Source: Streptococcus sanguinis (lineage in GTDB: Bacteria; Bacillota; Bacilli; Lactobacillales; Streptococcaceae). From it: 64,000 bases of DNA. Where the stretch lies: assembly GCF_001078705.1 (NCBI RefSeq), contig NZ_CDMW01000001.1:2101541-2165540 (forward strand), read 5' to 3'. Each line of letters starts with the position of its first letter. Within the stretch, counting starts at the first letter, position 1. Made by a program: the position numbers and the translations under genes. This document shows positions 17,905-26,946 of this stretch, in pieces. The notes below the pieces were generated by a model. It was not told where the DNA came from and searched no databases. It saw only the letters and a program-made list of their open reading frames with translations.

Positions 17905-19416
17905 TTATTCGTTAATTAAATCGGTATTCATCCGACGGTAAGTCTTGGTCAAGCTGTAAAGCTCACCTTCGACGATTGGATTCAGCTCTTCAACTGTCAT
18001 CCGCCAAGTCCAGTTGCCACCAATTGTGGATGGATAGTTCATCCGTGCTGCACTGTCTAATTCCAGCAGGTCTTGCATGGTCGCAACGGCCATAAAGCTG
18101 ACTGAAGCAAAGATTGTGCGTAGCATTGCATGGGGTACTGTTTCGTACTCCTTACGGTTAGTGTACTGAGCCATGTACTGGCGAGTAGCGTCGTCAATCT
18201 CATCCTTGTACCAGCCCAGAACAGTATTGTTATCATGGGTTCCGGTATACATGACTGAGTTGTTTGGCGCCAGATGCGGGCTATCGATGCTTTCATCATC
18301 AGGATTGAAGGCAAATTGCAAGATCTTCATTCCTGGGAAACCAGTGCGCTCACGCAGCTCGATCACTTCATCCGTCATAAAGCCTAGGTCTTCTGCGATG
18401 ATATTCAAATCACCCAAGGCTTCCTTAACCGCTGCAAAAAGTTTGTAGTCAGGACCTTTGACCCACTTACCAGAAGCAGAAGTTTCTGAACCAGCAGGTA
18501 CTTCCCAGTAAGACTCAAAGCCGCGGAAGTGGTCAATACGGACAATGTCGTAAATCTTGAAGCTTTCACGCAGGCGCTCAATCCACCAAGCATAACCATC
18601 CTTATCCATAGCTTCCCAGTCATAGATAGGATTGCCCCAAAGCTGGCCAGTTTCTGAAAATTCATCTGGCGGACATCCTGCCACACAAGTTGGCTTGCCA
18701 ACAGCATCTGTCTTAAAGAAGTGAGGCTGCGCCCACACATCAGCACTGTCAGCTGCCACATAGATTGGCATATCACCGACAATCTCGATATGATGTTCAT
18801 TAGCATAGGCTTTTAATCTTAACCACTGCTTAAAGAAGAGATACTGAGTTACACGATGGTAGGTCAGCTTGTCAGCCAGCTTCTCACGATAAGAAGCGAG
18901 ACTAGCAGCGTCACGGCGACGGATCGCTTCATCCGGCCACTCTGTCCAAGCTAGATTATCAAAATGCTCCTTGATAGCCATGTACTCAGCGAAAACTTCC
19001 AGCCAAGCTGCATTTTGCTCCACAAAGCTCTCATAGTCAGACAGATCGTCTGCTTTCAAGAAGCGAGCAACTGCTTTTTCCATGATTGGACGACGAGCAT
19101 CGAAAATCTTTGCATAATCCACTTTTCTAGGATCATCTCCAAAATCAGCTCCCTTGACATCTGCCTCGTTCAGCAAACCTTCTTCTATCAGAATATCAAA
19201 ATCGATAAAGTAGGTGTTCCCTGCGAAAGCAGAGAAAGACTGATAAGGAGAATCACCATAACTGGTCGTTCCCAGTGGCAAAATCTGCCAATAGCGCTGC
19301 TTGGTGCGAACCAAGAAGTCTACAAAATCATAAGCACTTTGGCCAAAAGATCCGATACCGTACTTGCCCGGAAGGGATGAAATGTGCATGAGCACGCCGC
19401 TTTGACGTTTTTTCAT
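17905..19416 (-). CDS. malQ: 4-alpha-glucanotransferase (amylomaltase)
   Basis: 503 residues, GH77. Transfers maltosyl units between maltodextrins so that MalP can use them. Start MKKRQSGVLMHISSLPGKYGIGSFG matches the family and has GAGGTG before it. GH77 motifs visible: RYWQILPLGTTSYGDSPYQSFS, split here as RYWQILPLG and SPYQSFSAFAGN, then DHFRGFESYWEVPAG, IIAEDLGF and YTGTHDNNT, which carry the Asp nucleophile, the Glu acid/base and the third Asp. First gene of the malQP operon under a strong promoter with an operator. Confidence 0.95.
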   Translation of the reverse strand: MKKRQSGVLMHISSLPGKYGIGSFGQSAYDFVDFLVRTKQRYWQILPLGTTSYGDSPYQSFSAFAGNTYFIDFDILIEEGLLNEADVKGADFGDDPRKVDYAKIFDARRPIMEKAVARFLKADDLSDYESFVEQNAAWLEVFAEYMAIKEHFDNLAWTEWPDEAIRRRDAASLASYREKLADKLTYHRVTQYLFFKQWLRLKAYANEHHIEIVGDMPIYVAADSADVWAQPHFFKTDAVGKPTCVAGCPPDEFSETGQLWGNPIYDWEAMDKDGYAWWIERLRESFKIYDIVRIDHFRGFESYWEVPAGSETSASGKWVKGPDYKLFAAVKEALGDLNIIAEDLGFMTDEVIELRERTGFPGMKILQFAFNPDDESIDSPHLAPNNSVMYTGTHDNNTVLGWYKDEIDDATRQYMAQYTNRKEYETVPHAMLRTIFASVSFMAVATMQDLLELDSAARMNYPSTIGGNWTWRMTVEELNPIVEGELYSLTKTYRRMNTDLINE

Positions 19417-19465
19417 TTTGTCACCTCGTTATTTTTTCCTCTACGCCTTTTCATTTTTACTTAAT

Positions 19466-19515
19466 GCAAACGTTTGCGTCGACTTGATTATAACCTATTT
19501 TTTTTTTTAGTGCAA
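19466..19515 (-). promoter_or_regulatory. malQP promoter with downstream cre/MalR operator
   Basis: TTGCAC (19515-19510), a 17-base spacer and TATAAT (19492-19487) give a near-consensus promoter. A perfect 12-bp palindrome, GCAAACGTTTGC (19466-19477), lies at the transcription start and would block initiation when bound by a LacI-family repressor such as MalR or CcpA. Confidence 0.75.
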
Positions 19516-19610
19516 GGGGTTTTTGAGATTTTTTTCAATTTATTGGTTAATGGATATAATGCTCTTTTAGGACTCTCTTACAGCCCCAATTATTTGCCGT
19601 TTTTCTCTTC

Positions 19611-19669
19611 TTGCAAGCGTTCTCTTTTTGTGTTAAAATGTTCTTACAAACAGAAAACGTTTGCGTTTA
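19611..19669 (+). promoter_or_regulatory. malR promoter and second operator
   Basis: TTGCAA (19611-19616), a 17-base spacer and TAAAAT (19634-19639) are followed by GAAAACGTTTGC (19653-19664), a near copy of the malQ operator. The leader to malR is about 200 bases and holds nothing else recognised. Confidence 0.65.
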
Positions 19670-19852
19670 CTGAGAAACTGCTTTATACTTGTTTTTTCGA
19701 CCATCATAGTTAAGCAAAATCACTGGTTATAAGAACCATTTTGGGCATAGGTTTGCATGACTCATAGAAAGCAAGTGCTTCTACTACTAGATTTAAAATA
19801 GTTGATGATATATCAAGGATTTCCAGCAAATGCAGGCCTTTAGGAGGTTTTT

Positions 19853-20836
19853 ATGCGAGTTACTATCAAAGAAGTCGCAAAACTAGCAGGCGTGTCGCCC
19901 TCTACTGTGACCCGCGTCGTGCAAAACAAATCAACCATCAGTGAAGAAACTAAAAAACGGGTCCGTGCTGCTATGAAGGAGCTGGACTATCATCCCAACC
20001 TCAATGCCAGAAGTCTGGTCAGCCAGTCCAGCCAGGTCATCGGCTTGGTCCTGCCGGACGACTCAGATGTCTTCTATCAAAACCCTTTTTTCCCAACTGT
20101 GTTGCGGGGGATTTCTCAGATTGCTTCTGACTATGACTATGCCATCCAGATCAGCACCGGGCAAGATGAAGAGCACCGCTTGGAAAATATGAAGCAGATG
20201 ATTTTAGGAAAGCGAGTAGACGGACTGATCTTCCTTTATTCTAAGCAGGACGATCCTTTGGTCGACTTTGCAGTCAGAAACAACTTCCCCTTCCTTATCC
20301 TTGGGAAAGCTGTCTCACCTTTCATCTCTCTGGTGGACAATGACAATATTAAGGCCGGCTATGACGCGACCAGATACTTCCTTGACAAGGGCTATCGGAA
20401 AATCGCCTTTCTGGCCGGGAATAAGGAGCTGGTCGTTTCCCAAGATCGTTACACAGGCTACAAGCAAGCCCTAAATGAAGCAGACCGACCTTTGGATGAT
20501 CGCATTATCAAATTTGCTTTCGGTTTCCTTCTGGAAGACAACAGTTACAAGATTATGGAGGAGCTGCCGCTGGATGAGATTGAAGCTATCGTAACCTCTG
20601 ATACCTTGGTAGCAGAAGGAGCCCTGCACTATCTCAAAGATCAGGACTACCAGATTCCCATTATCACCTTTGATTCTATCAAACCGCGCATTGATGTGGA
20701 TGCCTATATCGATATCAATGCCCTCGAGCTTGGTAAAGAGTCTTTCCGGACCCTCTTCCAAATCATCAAGGACAATAAAGAAGACAAGCAAATCTGCTAT
20801 CGACAGCTGATTCCGCATAGCATCAGCACTCACTAA
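19853..20836 (+). CDS. malR: LacI-family maltose regulator
   Basis: 327 residues. Helix-turn-helix and hinge at 1-60 (TIKEVAKLAGVSPSTVTRVV, DYHPNLNARSL), then a periplasmic-binding-protein-like sugar domain (VIGLVLPDD, DGLIFLYSK, SLVDNDNIKAGYDAT). AGGAGG precedes the ATG. Divergent from malQ and upstream of pulA; in streptococci MalR represses maltodextrin genes in the absence of maltose. GCAAACGTTTGC-type sites in front of both malQ and malR are its likely operators, shared with CcpA. Confidence 0.88.
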   Translation: MRVTIKEVAKLAGVSPSTVTRVVQNKSTISEETKKRVRAAMKELDYHPNLNARSLVSQSSQVIGLVLPDDSDVFYQNPFFPTVLRGISQIASDYDYAIQISTGQDEEHRLENMKQMILGKRVDGLIFLYSKQDDPLVDFAVRNNFPFLILGKAVSPFISLVDNDNIKAGYDATRYFLDKGYRKIAFLAGNKELVVSQDRYTGYKQALNEADRPLDDRIIKFAFGFLLEDNSYKIMEELPLDEIEAIVTSDTLVAEGALHYLKDQDYQIPIITFDSIKPRIDVDAYIDINALELGKESFRTLFQIIKDNKEDKQICYRQLIPHSISTH

Positions 20837-20849
20837 TCCGAGTGCTTTT
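20825..20849 (+). terminator. malR terminator
   Basis: AGCACTC (20825-20831) pairs with GAGTGCT (20840-20846), followed by TTTT. The left arm covers the end of the malR frame. Readthrough would reach pulA. Confidence 0.65.
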
Positions 20850-20953
20850 GCTCATTTATCAACGCTTCACATATCGGCCTTGTCCCAACCCAGGGCAGAG
20901 CCTGAACTAAAAGCAATTACCCGAAGAGAAACCGACAAAGAAAGAGGAAAAAC

Positions 20954-23029
20954 ATGGCCTTTCGTATTTTTCAAGCCTATTTAGATGACGAAAACATCAT
21001 CACCATCGAACTGGAAAAAAGCTTTGATGCCTATTCCATCCACTTTACACTGGAAGACAAGCACAGCTCCAGCCCTTTAACTATCAAAAATATCAACAAT
21101 CAGGAAGAGCGGATTATCTACACCGTGTCAGCTAATGAGCCCATTGACTTGACGCAGTCCTACAAGGTCTATGATCAAGACCGCAACCATACCGACCTGC
21201 AGTACCGCCATATCGTGAAAAAGCCTATTTTCGATGAGATTTTTGACTATGCAGGCGACGATTTGGGAGCTCAGTACAGCCCCCAAGCCACCGACTTCAG
21301 ACTCTGGGCACCCATTTCCGAAAAAGTCCTCCTGCATCTGAAAGACCAGGTTCACCATCTCAAACGTCTGGATAGGGGAGTCTGGCATACTCGGATTGAA
21401 GGAGATTTAGAGGGAGCCTCCTATTCTTATCTCCATAAGATCAATGGCAAGTGGGTGGAAGTCCACGATCCCTACGCCCTAGCCTCAGATGTCAATTCGG
21501 GCAACAGCTATGTCATCGATCTAGACAAGATTAAAAAGCCAATCAAACGAGCAAAAACACAGTTGGATCCGACAGAAGCCGTCATTTATGAAATGAGCGT
21601 CCGCGATTTCTCTATGCAGAAAGAAGCTGGCTTCTCCTATCCTGGGAAGTTTGCCTCGCTGAGCGAATCACCAGTCGTCCACGGCCAGAAGTTCGGTTTG
21701 GACTATCTGAAAGAGCTAGGCATCAGCCACGTGCAACTTATGCCTGTCTATGACTTTGGCAGCGTTGATGAAAAGCATCCAGAGCTCGTCTACAACTGGG
21801 GCTACGATCCTGTCCAATATAATGTCCCAGATGGCAGTTTTACCAGCGATCCGCGAGACCCTTATGCCCGCATCTTAGAGCTACAGGCGGCCATTACTGC
21901 CTTCCACAATGCTGATATCAGCGTCATCATGGACGTGGTCTACAATCATGTCTATGATGCCAACAGCTATGCTTTTGAAAAAATTGTGCCCGGCTATTTT
22001 TTCCGACTCAATGACATGGGCTATCGGACCAACGGGACCTTCTGCGGCAATGATGTAGCCAGTGAGAAGGCCATGGCCCGCCGCTATATCAAGCAGTCGG
22101 TCAAACAATGGGTCAGCCTCTATGGCTTTGACGGTTTCCGCTTTGATCTGATGGGAATTTTAGATATCCAAACCATGCAGCAGATAGCCAACGAGCTAAA
22201 GACGCTCTATCCTAATATCTACCTCTACGGCGAAGGCTGGCAGATGGATACTGGGCTGGCAAGTGAACGTTTGGCTCATCAGTACAATGCTGCCCAGCTT
22301 CCGGATTATGGGTTTTTCAGCGATCATTTCCGTGACAGTCTCAAGCAGACCATCGCCCAAGGCAGGCAAATCGAGAGCAAGACTCCTGCCAGTCAGATTG
22401 AGAATGTCCTGACAGCCAATATCGGTCTAAAAGGCGAGGCTCACTTCATAGCGCCCCAGCAGGCTATTAATTATGTCGAGTGCCATGACAATGCAACGAT
22501 TTTTGATTACTTTGACATCGTCAACCCTGCTATCACTCTACGGGATCGGCTGGCCAATTCGCGGCTGGCTCTCCAACTCGTCCTGCTGGCTCAAGGTGTT
22601 CCCTTTATCCACAGCGGTCAGGAATTTTTCCGGACTAAGAATCTGATTGACAACACCTACAATATGCCTGACGAGATCAATAAACTAGACTGGCTGCGCT
22701 CCCTGCATTACACAGAGGATATTGCTTTTCTTAAAAATCTGATTGCCTTTCGCAGGGCACATCCGCTGCTGCATCTAAAGACCAGCGCCGCTATCAAGCA
22801 AGCTTGTCAGGTCAACTGGCTGACAGACAGTTTATTGGAGTACAAAATCCAAGACAGCAAAGCGAGCATGAACATCGTCATCAACTTTAGCAGCCAAGAG
22901 GCTGTCTACGAAAACAAAAACAAGCAAAGATTGCATCTCCAATACCCAGCCATTGATGCCCAAAAACCAATCGCACCTCTAGCTGACAGTTATAGCCTAG
23001 CTGGCAAGCAATTGATTGTGTTGAAATAG
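20954..23029 (+). CDS. pulA: Type I pullulanase, cytoplasmic
   Basis: 691 residues without signal peptide or wall anchor, so an intracellular debranching enzyme. An N-terminal extension and CBM48-like domain (about 100-190) precede the GH13 barrel. The type I hallmark YNWGYDP is at about residue 280. Conserved regions follow: DVVYNHV (about 326), GFRFDLMG (nucleophile Asp near 397), GEGW (acid/base Glu near 427) and VECHDN (near 510). It splits alpha-1,6 branches of glycogen or imported limit dextrins, feeding MalQ and MalP. AGAGGAAAA precedes the ATG. It follows malR after a terminator and probably shares maltose control. Confidence 0.93.
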   Translation: MAFRIFQAYLDDENIITIELEKSFDAYSIHFTLEDKHSSSPLTIKNINNQEERIIYTVSANEPIDLTQSYKVYDQDRNHTDLQYRHIVKKPIFDEIFDYAGDDLGAQYSPQATDFRLWAPISEKVLLHLKDQVHHLKRLDRGVWHTRIEGDLEGASYSYLHKINGKWVEVHDPYALASDVNSGNSYVIDLDKIKKPIKRAKTQLDPTEAVIYEMSVRDFSMQKEAGFSYPGKFASLSESPVVHGQKFGLDYLKELGISHVQLMPVYDFGSVDEKHPELVYNWGYDPVQYNVPDGSFTSDPRDPYARILELQAAITAFHNADISVIMDVVYNHVYDANSYAFEKIVPGYFFRLNDMGYRTNGTFCGNDVASEKAMARRYIKQSVKQWVSLYGFDGFRFDLMGILDIQTMQQIANELKTLYPNIYLYGEGWQMDTGLASERLAHQYNAAQLPDYGFFSDHFRDSLKQTIAQGRQIESKTPASQIENVLTANIGLKGEAHFIAPQQAINYVECHDNATIFDYFDIVNPAITLRDRLANSRLALQLVLLAQGVPFIHSGQEFFRTKNLIDNTYNMPDEINKLDWLRSLHYTEDIAFLKNLIAFRRAHPLLHLKTSAAIKQACQVNWLTDSLLEYKIQDSKASMNIVINFSSQEAVYENKNKQRLHLQYPAIDAQKPIAPLADSYSLAGKQLIVLK

Positions 23030-23034
23030 ATTAT

Positions 23035-23066
23035 AAAACATCAGCCAATGAATAAGCTGATGTTTT
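23035..23066. terminator. Bidirectional terminator between pulA and thrC
   Basis: AAAACATCAGC (23035-23045) pairs with GCTGATGTTTT (23056-23066), a perfect 11-bp stem with a ten-base loop and a T run on the plus strand. Confidence 0.88.
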
Positions 23067-23072
23067 TGTTTT

Positions 23073-24557
23073 TTATAATCCCAAATAATCTTCGACTGCT
23101 GCCTGCATTTGGTCTGCAGCGACCGTCGTTTTGTGATGTACTGGGGCTGTTTCTAAGCCGTCCACAGCTGGTGGAAGGGCTACGCCAGAAAGTTCGTGCA
23201 GTTGGTCCAAAGCCTCAAAATCACTAAGGCTTGTTTGGCCAGTCACAGCTTCAACGGCTACAACTGGGAATTTATAGGGACTAGCGGTAGACGCGATAAC
23301 AGTCTTGCGCTGATCCCCTGTCTCTGCCAGATATTTTTGATAGACAGCAGACGCGACAGCCGTATGAGGGTCTTCGATGTAGTCAGAGGCCTGATAGACC
23401 CGCTTGATTTCAGCTGCTGTTTCTTCTTCTGTCGCATAGTCAGCCGCAAAGAGCTCTAAAATCTCAGCGTCAAAGTCCGTCAGTTCATACTGTCCATGCT
23501 CATTCAGAGCCGCCATCAAAGCAGCTGTTTTCTCAGAGCTGTTACCAGACAGATGGAAAATCAGACGCTCCAGGTTAGAGGAAACCAGAATATCCATGGA
23601 CGGACTAGACGTCACCTTGAAGCTCCGCTTCTTATCATAAACCTGAGTCTTGAAGAAGTCTGTCAGGACATTGTTTTCATTTGATGCGCAGATTAGCTTG
23701 CCAACCGGCAGACCGATTTGCTTGGCATAGTAGGCCGCTAGGATATTCCCAAAGTTCCCAGTCGGAACGGTAAAGTTGACCTTGTCTCCTGCTGTGATTT
23801 CTCCCGTCTTCACCAGCTGAGCATAAGCATAGACATAGTAAACAATCTGAGGCACCAAACGGCCGATATTCATAGAGTTAGCTGATGAAAACTGGAGTTT
23901 GTGCTCCAAGAGACGAGCTCGTAGGTCTGGGTCGTTAAACATGCGCTTGACATTGGTCTGGGCATCGTCAAAGTTACCGTCAATGGCAACCACATGCGTA
24001 TTGGCACCCGTCTGCGTCGTCATTTGCAGCTCTTGGACCTTGCTGACACCATCTTTGGGATAAAAGACGATGATTTCAGTTCCTGGAACATCCGCAAAGC
24101 CTGCCATAGCGGCCTTGCCTGTGTCGCCAGACGTCGCCGTCAAAATAACAATTTTGTTTTCCAAGCCGTGCTTTTTAGCTGCTGTCGTCATCAAGTGAGG
24201 CAGGATGGACAAAGCCATGTCCTTGAAGGCAATGGTCGCTCCGTGGAAAAGCTCTAGATTATACTGACCATCCAGCTTGACCAAGGGAGCAATCGCTGCA
24301 TCATCAAACTTGCTGTCGTAGGCATGGGTGATACAGTGGTCCAGCTCCGCTTCAGAAAAATCATCCAAAAAGGCAGATAAAACTAGCTTGGCTACTTCCT
24401 GATAAGAAGCGTCTTTGAGCTTGGCAAAATCCAAATCGACCTGCGGATAGGTAATGGGTGTAAAAAGGCCTCCGTCTGTTGCCAAACCTTGCAAAATAGC
24501 CTGGCTAGCTGTTACTCTATTCTTTTCATCGCGTGTTGATTGATAAACTAAAGTCAT
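23073..24557 (-). CDS. thrC: Threonine synthase
   Basis: 494 residues, PLP-dependent fold type II. Converts O-phosphohomoserine to threonine. The PLP lysine is in GATIAFKDMALSILP (about residue 113), the phosphate-binding and glycine-rich segments are LTATSGDTGKAAM and FTVPTGNFGNILAAYYA. It is of the long class found in yeast and many Firmicutes. Monocistronic: an extended -10 (TGGTATAAT) lies about 30-40 bases upstream and a bidirectional terminator follows. The homoserine genes are not in this window. Confidence 0.94.
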   Translation of the reverse strand: MTLVYQSTRDEKNRVTASQAILQGLATDGGLFTPITYPQVDLDFAKLKDASYQEVAKLVLSAFLDDFSEAELDHCITHAYDSKFDDAAIAPLVKLDGQYNLELFHGATIAFKDMALSILPHLMTTAAKKHGLENKIVILTATSGDTGKAAMAGFADVPGTEIIVFYPKDGVSKVQELQMTTQTGANTHVVAIDGNFDDAQTNVKRMFNDPDLRARLLEHKLQFSSANSMNIGRLVPQIVYYVYAYAQLVKTGEITAGDKVNFTVPTGNFGNILAAYYAKQIGLPVGKLICASNENNVLTDFFKTQVYDKKRSFKVTSSPSMDILVSSNLERLIFHLSGNSSEKTAALMAALNEHGQYELTDFDAEILELFAADYATEEETAAEIKRVYQASDYIEDPHTAVASAVYQKYLAETGDQRKTVIASTASPYKFPVVAVEAVTGQTSLSDFEALDQLHELSGVALPPAVDGLETAPVHHKTTVAADQMQAAVEDYLGL

Positions 24558-24640
24558 TCTTTCTTTTCCTTTATCTGTAGTTCGTTTTATTATACCAAAA
24601 TTTATCAGAAAATTCTCGCTTTTTCACAGAGAATATAAGA

Positions 24641-24662
24641 AAAAGCCCATTTCTGGGCTTTT
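24641..24662 (-). terminator. Terminator of the LysM gene
   Basis: AAAAGCCCA (24641-24649) pairs with TGGGCTTTT (24654-24662) around TTTC. On the minus strand it lies 11 bases after the LysM gene stop and is followed by T residues. Confidence 0.85.
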
Positions 24663-24673
24663 AATTGTCTTAT

Positions 24674-25771
24674 TTATTCATTCATAGATACATGCACGTG
24701 GTCGTAATGGTTTTCAGTCACACTACCACGGTCTGGCATTTGGTTCCAAGTATTGGCTGGACCGTAAATGCTATCAAATGGTGCATAGAATTTCTGTTGC
24801 CAGATAACATAAGAAATTCCTCTTCCGGTCATGTTAGAAGTAACATCAGCTGCAACCTGATTTCCTAACTCAGTATTCTCACCAACGATAAAGTCAGCTG
24901 CCAAGCCCTTACCATGGTCACCACTATCACCTGGACGATAGAGACTGAATTCTGTAATTCCATATTTAGCTGCTATTTCTTCTTTCAGAGCTGCAGTTTG
25001 TGGCTGAAGACCTTCATTAGCAGGATTGTTAGTTGTCACGCTAGCTGCGTCTGTTACAGCTGGAGCATTGTAAGTTGTTGGCTCAACAGCGGCAGTTGCT
25101 TGACTAACTTGGTCTTGGCCTAATTCAGTCGCTGCTGGAGCCGCCTCTGCTGGAGCTGCTGGACTTGCAGCAATTACTGGCTGTGGCGCTGCCTCTACAG
25201 GAGCGGCTGCATTTGCTTCCGCAGCTGGGGCTGCTTCACTTGCAACTTCTGCTACTGGTGCAGGAGCTTCTTCAACAGGCGCTGGTGTTTGGTCTGCTGG
25301 AGCTGCAACAGCTTCCTCAATAGCCGGAGCTGGAGTTTCTGCTGCTTGAGCCGGTGCCGCTGGAGCGGCTTGTTCAGTACCAAAAATCTCACTTGCTGTA
25401 TAATCTTCCGTTACCAAACCTGCATTATTTCCTGCTTGGTAGCTTTGGATTTCTACAGAGGTAATTTCGTTGTGCCCATTTGTTGTAATAGTCAAAACAG
25501 TACCTGGGAAAATCAAGTCAGCATTGGCAATTTGGTTGATTTTAGCCAAGTCAACAAGATCAATGTTCATCGCTTGAGCGATATTTCCTAAAGTGTCTCC
25601 ATATTGAACAGTGTACGTTTGTTGGTTTTCATTACTCGTAATATCCGCTTTAATTTGCTCAACTGTTCTGGCAGTCCAGTTTTGTGGCTGCTCCTCAGCT
25701 CGCGTTGTCAACAAAGGCAATGCTGACAAAGCAACAGTTGAAGCCAAAAGTAATTTCTTATTCATTTTCAT
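24674..25771 (-). CDS. Secreted LysM protein with a His-rich C-terminal hydrolase-like domain
   Basis: About 365 residues. Signal peptide (MNKKLLLASTVALSALPLL, cleavage near TRAEE), one LysM domain at about 50-100 (YTVQYGDTLGNIAQ) that binds peptidoglycan, a 160-residue Ala/Pro/Glu-rich linker, and a C-terminal domain with HGKGLAADF and NHYDHVHVS. The HxxGxAxD and HxH arrangement resembles M15-like zinc peptidases, though this is a tentative match. Pneumococcal LysM proteins of this shape stabilise the wall. A TTG six codon-bases upstream (25777) is better spaced from AGGAAGG, so TTG may be the true start. An extended -10 (TGGTAAGAT, around 25813-25821) lies upstream. Confidence 0.8.
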   Translation of the reverse strand: MKMNKKLLLASTVALSALPLLTTRAEEQPQNWTARTVEQIKADITSNENQQTYTVQYGDTLGNIAQAMNIDLVDLAKINQIANADLIFPGTVLTITTNGHNEITSVEIQSYQAGNNAGLVTEDYTASEIFGTEQAAPAAPAQAAETPAPAIEEAVAAPADQTPAPVEEAPAPVAEVASEAAPAAEANAAAPVEAAPQPVIAASPAAPAEAAPAATELGQDQVSQATAAVEPTTYNAPAVTDAASVTTNNPANEGLQPQTAALKEEIAAKYGITEFSLYRPGDSGDHGKGLAADFIVGENTELGNQVAADVTSNMTGRGISYVIWQQKFYAPFDSIYGPANTWNQMPDRGSVTENHYDHVHVSMNE

Positions 25772-25925
25772 ATGCAAAATGCACCTTCCTAATCATTCAT
25801 GATACAAAAACCATCTTACCATAAATCTTCTAAGAAAAAAGCCTTTTTCGACCTATTTAACAGAACTGTCTGCCCTCTGTAATATGGAGATTTGTTTGTA
25901 ACATTTAAAAATGAGCAATCAGCAA

Positions 25926-25949
25926 AAGAACCCCTTTAGAGAGGTTCTT
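25926..25949. terminator. Weak hairpin in the LysM/V-ATPase gap
   Basis: AAGAACC (25926-25932) pairs with GGTTCTT (25943-25949). The rest of the gap 25822-26322 holds two structured repeats and one larger terminator; no gene was found. Confidence 0.45.
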
Positions 25950-25980
25950 ATTTCTTTCTATTTTGGTCTTATTTAAGCCC

Positions 25981-26068
25981 TTTGTATTCTACATTAAACC
26001 CGACCTAAACTCCTGGCAAAAAAGAGAAAATCTCCTAGAAGCTGTCGCTTCTTCGTCTATTTTTGCTG
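25981..26068. repeat. Structured repeat copy A downstream of the V-ATPase
   Basis: About 88 bases very similar to the copy at 26201-26298. The core hairpin is AGAAGC (26037-26042), loop TGTC, GCTTCT (26047-26052), with outer pairing between the flanking AAAAAAGA and CTATTTTTGC tracts. Confidence 0.7.
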
Positions 26069-26132
26069 TAAATATATCTATTCTTGTTAGCACAGCTAAA
26101 TTGAGCTTCGGCTAAAAACTCGAAAAAAAAAA

Positions 26133-26170
26133 GAACTAGAGTAGGATTCATCGAATCCATCGTCCAGTTC
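26133..26170 (-). terminator. V-ATPase operon terminator
   Basis: GAACT (26133-26137) with AGTTC (26166-26170) encloses GGATTC/GAATCC around ATC. On the minus strand a run of nine or more T follows directly (plus-strand A run 26122-26132). Confidence 0.7.
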
Positions 26171-26200
26171 CTACTTTTTTATTCAGTTTTCTTTATTTTT

Positions 26201-26298
26201 TTGTATTTTGCTAAACTGAACCCGACCTAAGCTCTTAGCAAAAAAGACAAAATCTCCTAGAGGCTAACGCCTCTTCGTCTATTTTTCTATTTTTGCTG
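26201..26298. repeat. Structured repeat copy B downstream of the V-ATPase
   Basis: Same layout as copy A, but the core stem is AGAGGC (26059-type position, here 26259-26264), loop TAAC, GCCTCT (26269-26274). Both arms changed together relative to copy A, so pairing is conserved. Confidence 0.7.
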
Positions 26299-26322
26299 GG
26301 AGCTCTTAACGGTCTTAGTATC

Positions 26323-26946
26323 TTACTTCACCTTCATCATTCGGACGAGGCTGGCTCGTTCGGCTTCTTCCAGCTTCATTTCGATGTAGTAGATGGTTTC
26401 TTTGAGGTCAGGGATGGTAGCATACTCTAGTCCGTTGACCCGACGGCGGGTTTTCTCGATTTCATCTGCCATGAGCTGGCAGCTTTTCTCAATCTCAGCC
26501 AGTCGCAACAGGTCAGGAAGCAAATCGCTCATACTTTCAATGGTTTCATCCATTTGACTGTTAGAAGCCACATAGCTATAAACCACGTCTCCCTCGTCAT
26601 CACCGTAGGGATTGTCAATATGGGCGTGCATCTTGGGCACGCGCACACTCATGATATTCTCTGTTTCCACATGCAGATTGACCTCCCGCATGGGCACAGC
26701 GAAAATCTCCTCGACCATGAGGTCGCTTTCCAGCGCCTTGGCCATGACAAAGTCCTGCAGGTGACCGACCAGAGCGGATTCGACCTTTTGGCGAAGCTGA
26801 TTGTTCTCACGGACAGACTCAATGAAGCGCCGCATCAGCTCATCCCGCTTGTCCTTGAGCAGTTTATGCCCACGGACAGCCGTTTTGAGACGGGCTTTTA
26901 AGTTATTCAGCTCCATCCGAGTCGGCTTGACATTGAGTCGTGTCAT
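26323..26946 (-). CDS. ntpD: V-type ATPase subunit D (central rotor shaft)
   Basis: 207 residues, almost wholly helical with long coiled-coil stretches at the N-terminus (about 5-75) and C-terminus (about 150-200). It begins [19 protein letters not shown], the conserved start of V-ATPase D, where the LKxRLK-type segment is invariant. Subunit D turns inside the A3B3 ring and connects it to subunit C. The ATG overlaps the ntpB stop by four bases (ATGA), so translation is coupled. It is the last gene of the ten-gene operon and is followed by repeats and a terminator. Confidence 0.94.
   Translation of the reverse strand: MTRLNVKPTRMELNNLKARLKTAVRGHKLLKDKRDELMRRFIESVRENNQLRQKVESALVGHLQDFVMAKALESDLMVEEIFAVPMREVNLHVETENIMSVRVPKMHAHIDNPYGDDEGDVVYSYVASNSQMDETIESMSDLLPDLLRLAEIEKSCQLMADEIEKTRRRVNGLEYATIPDLKETIYYIEMKLEEAERASLVRMMKVK

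Noticed and set aside
25860-25920. WalR/VicR box upstream of the LysM gene
   Set aside because: TGTTAC and TGTTAA half sites are present on the minus strand but not as the required pair with a five-base spacer.
25772-26322. CRISPR array suspected from repeated blocks
   Set aside because: Only two imperfect copies, about 220 bases apart, of a hairpin element; there are no regular spacers.
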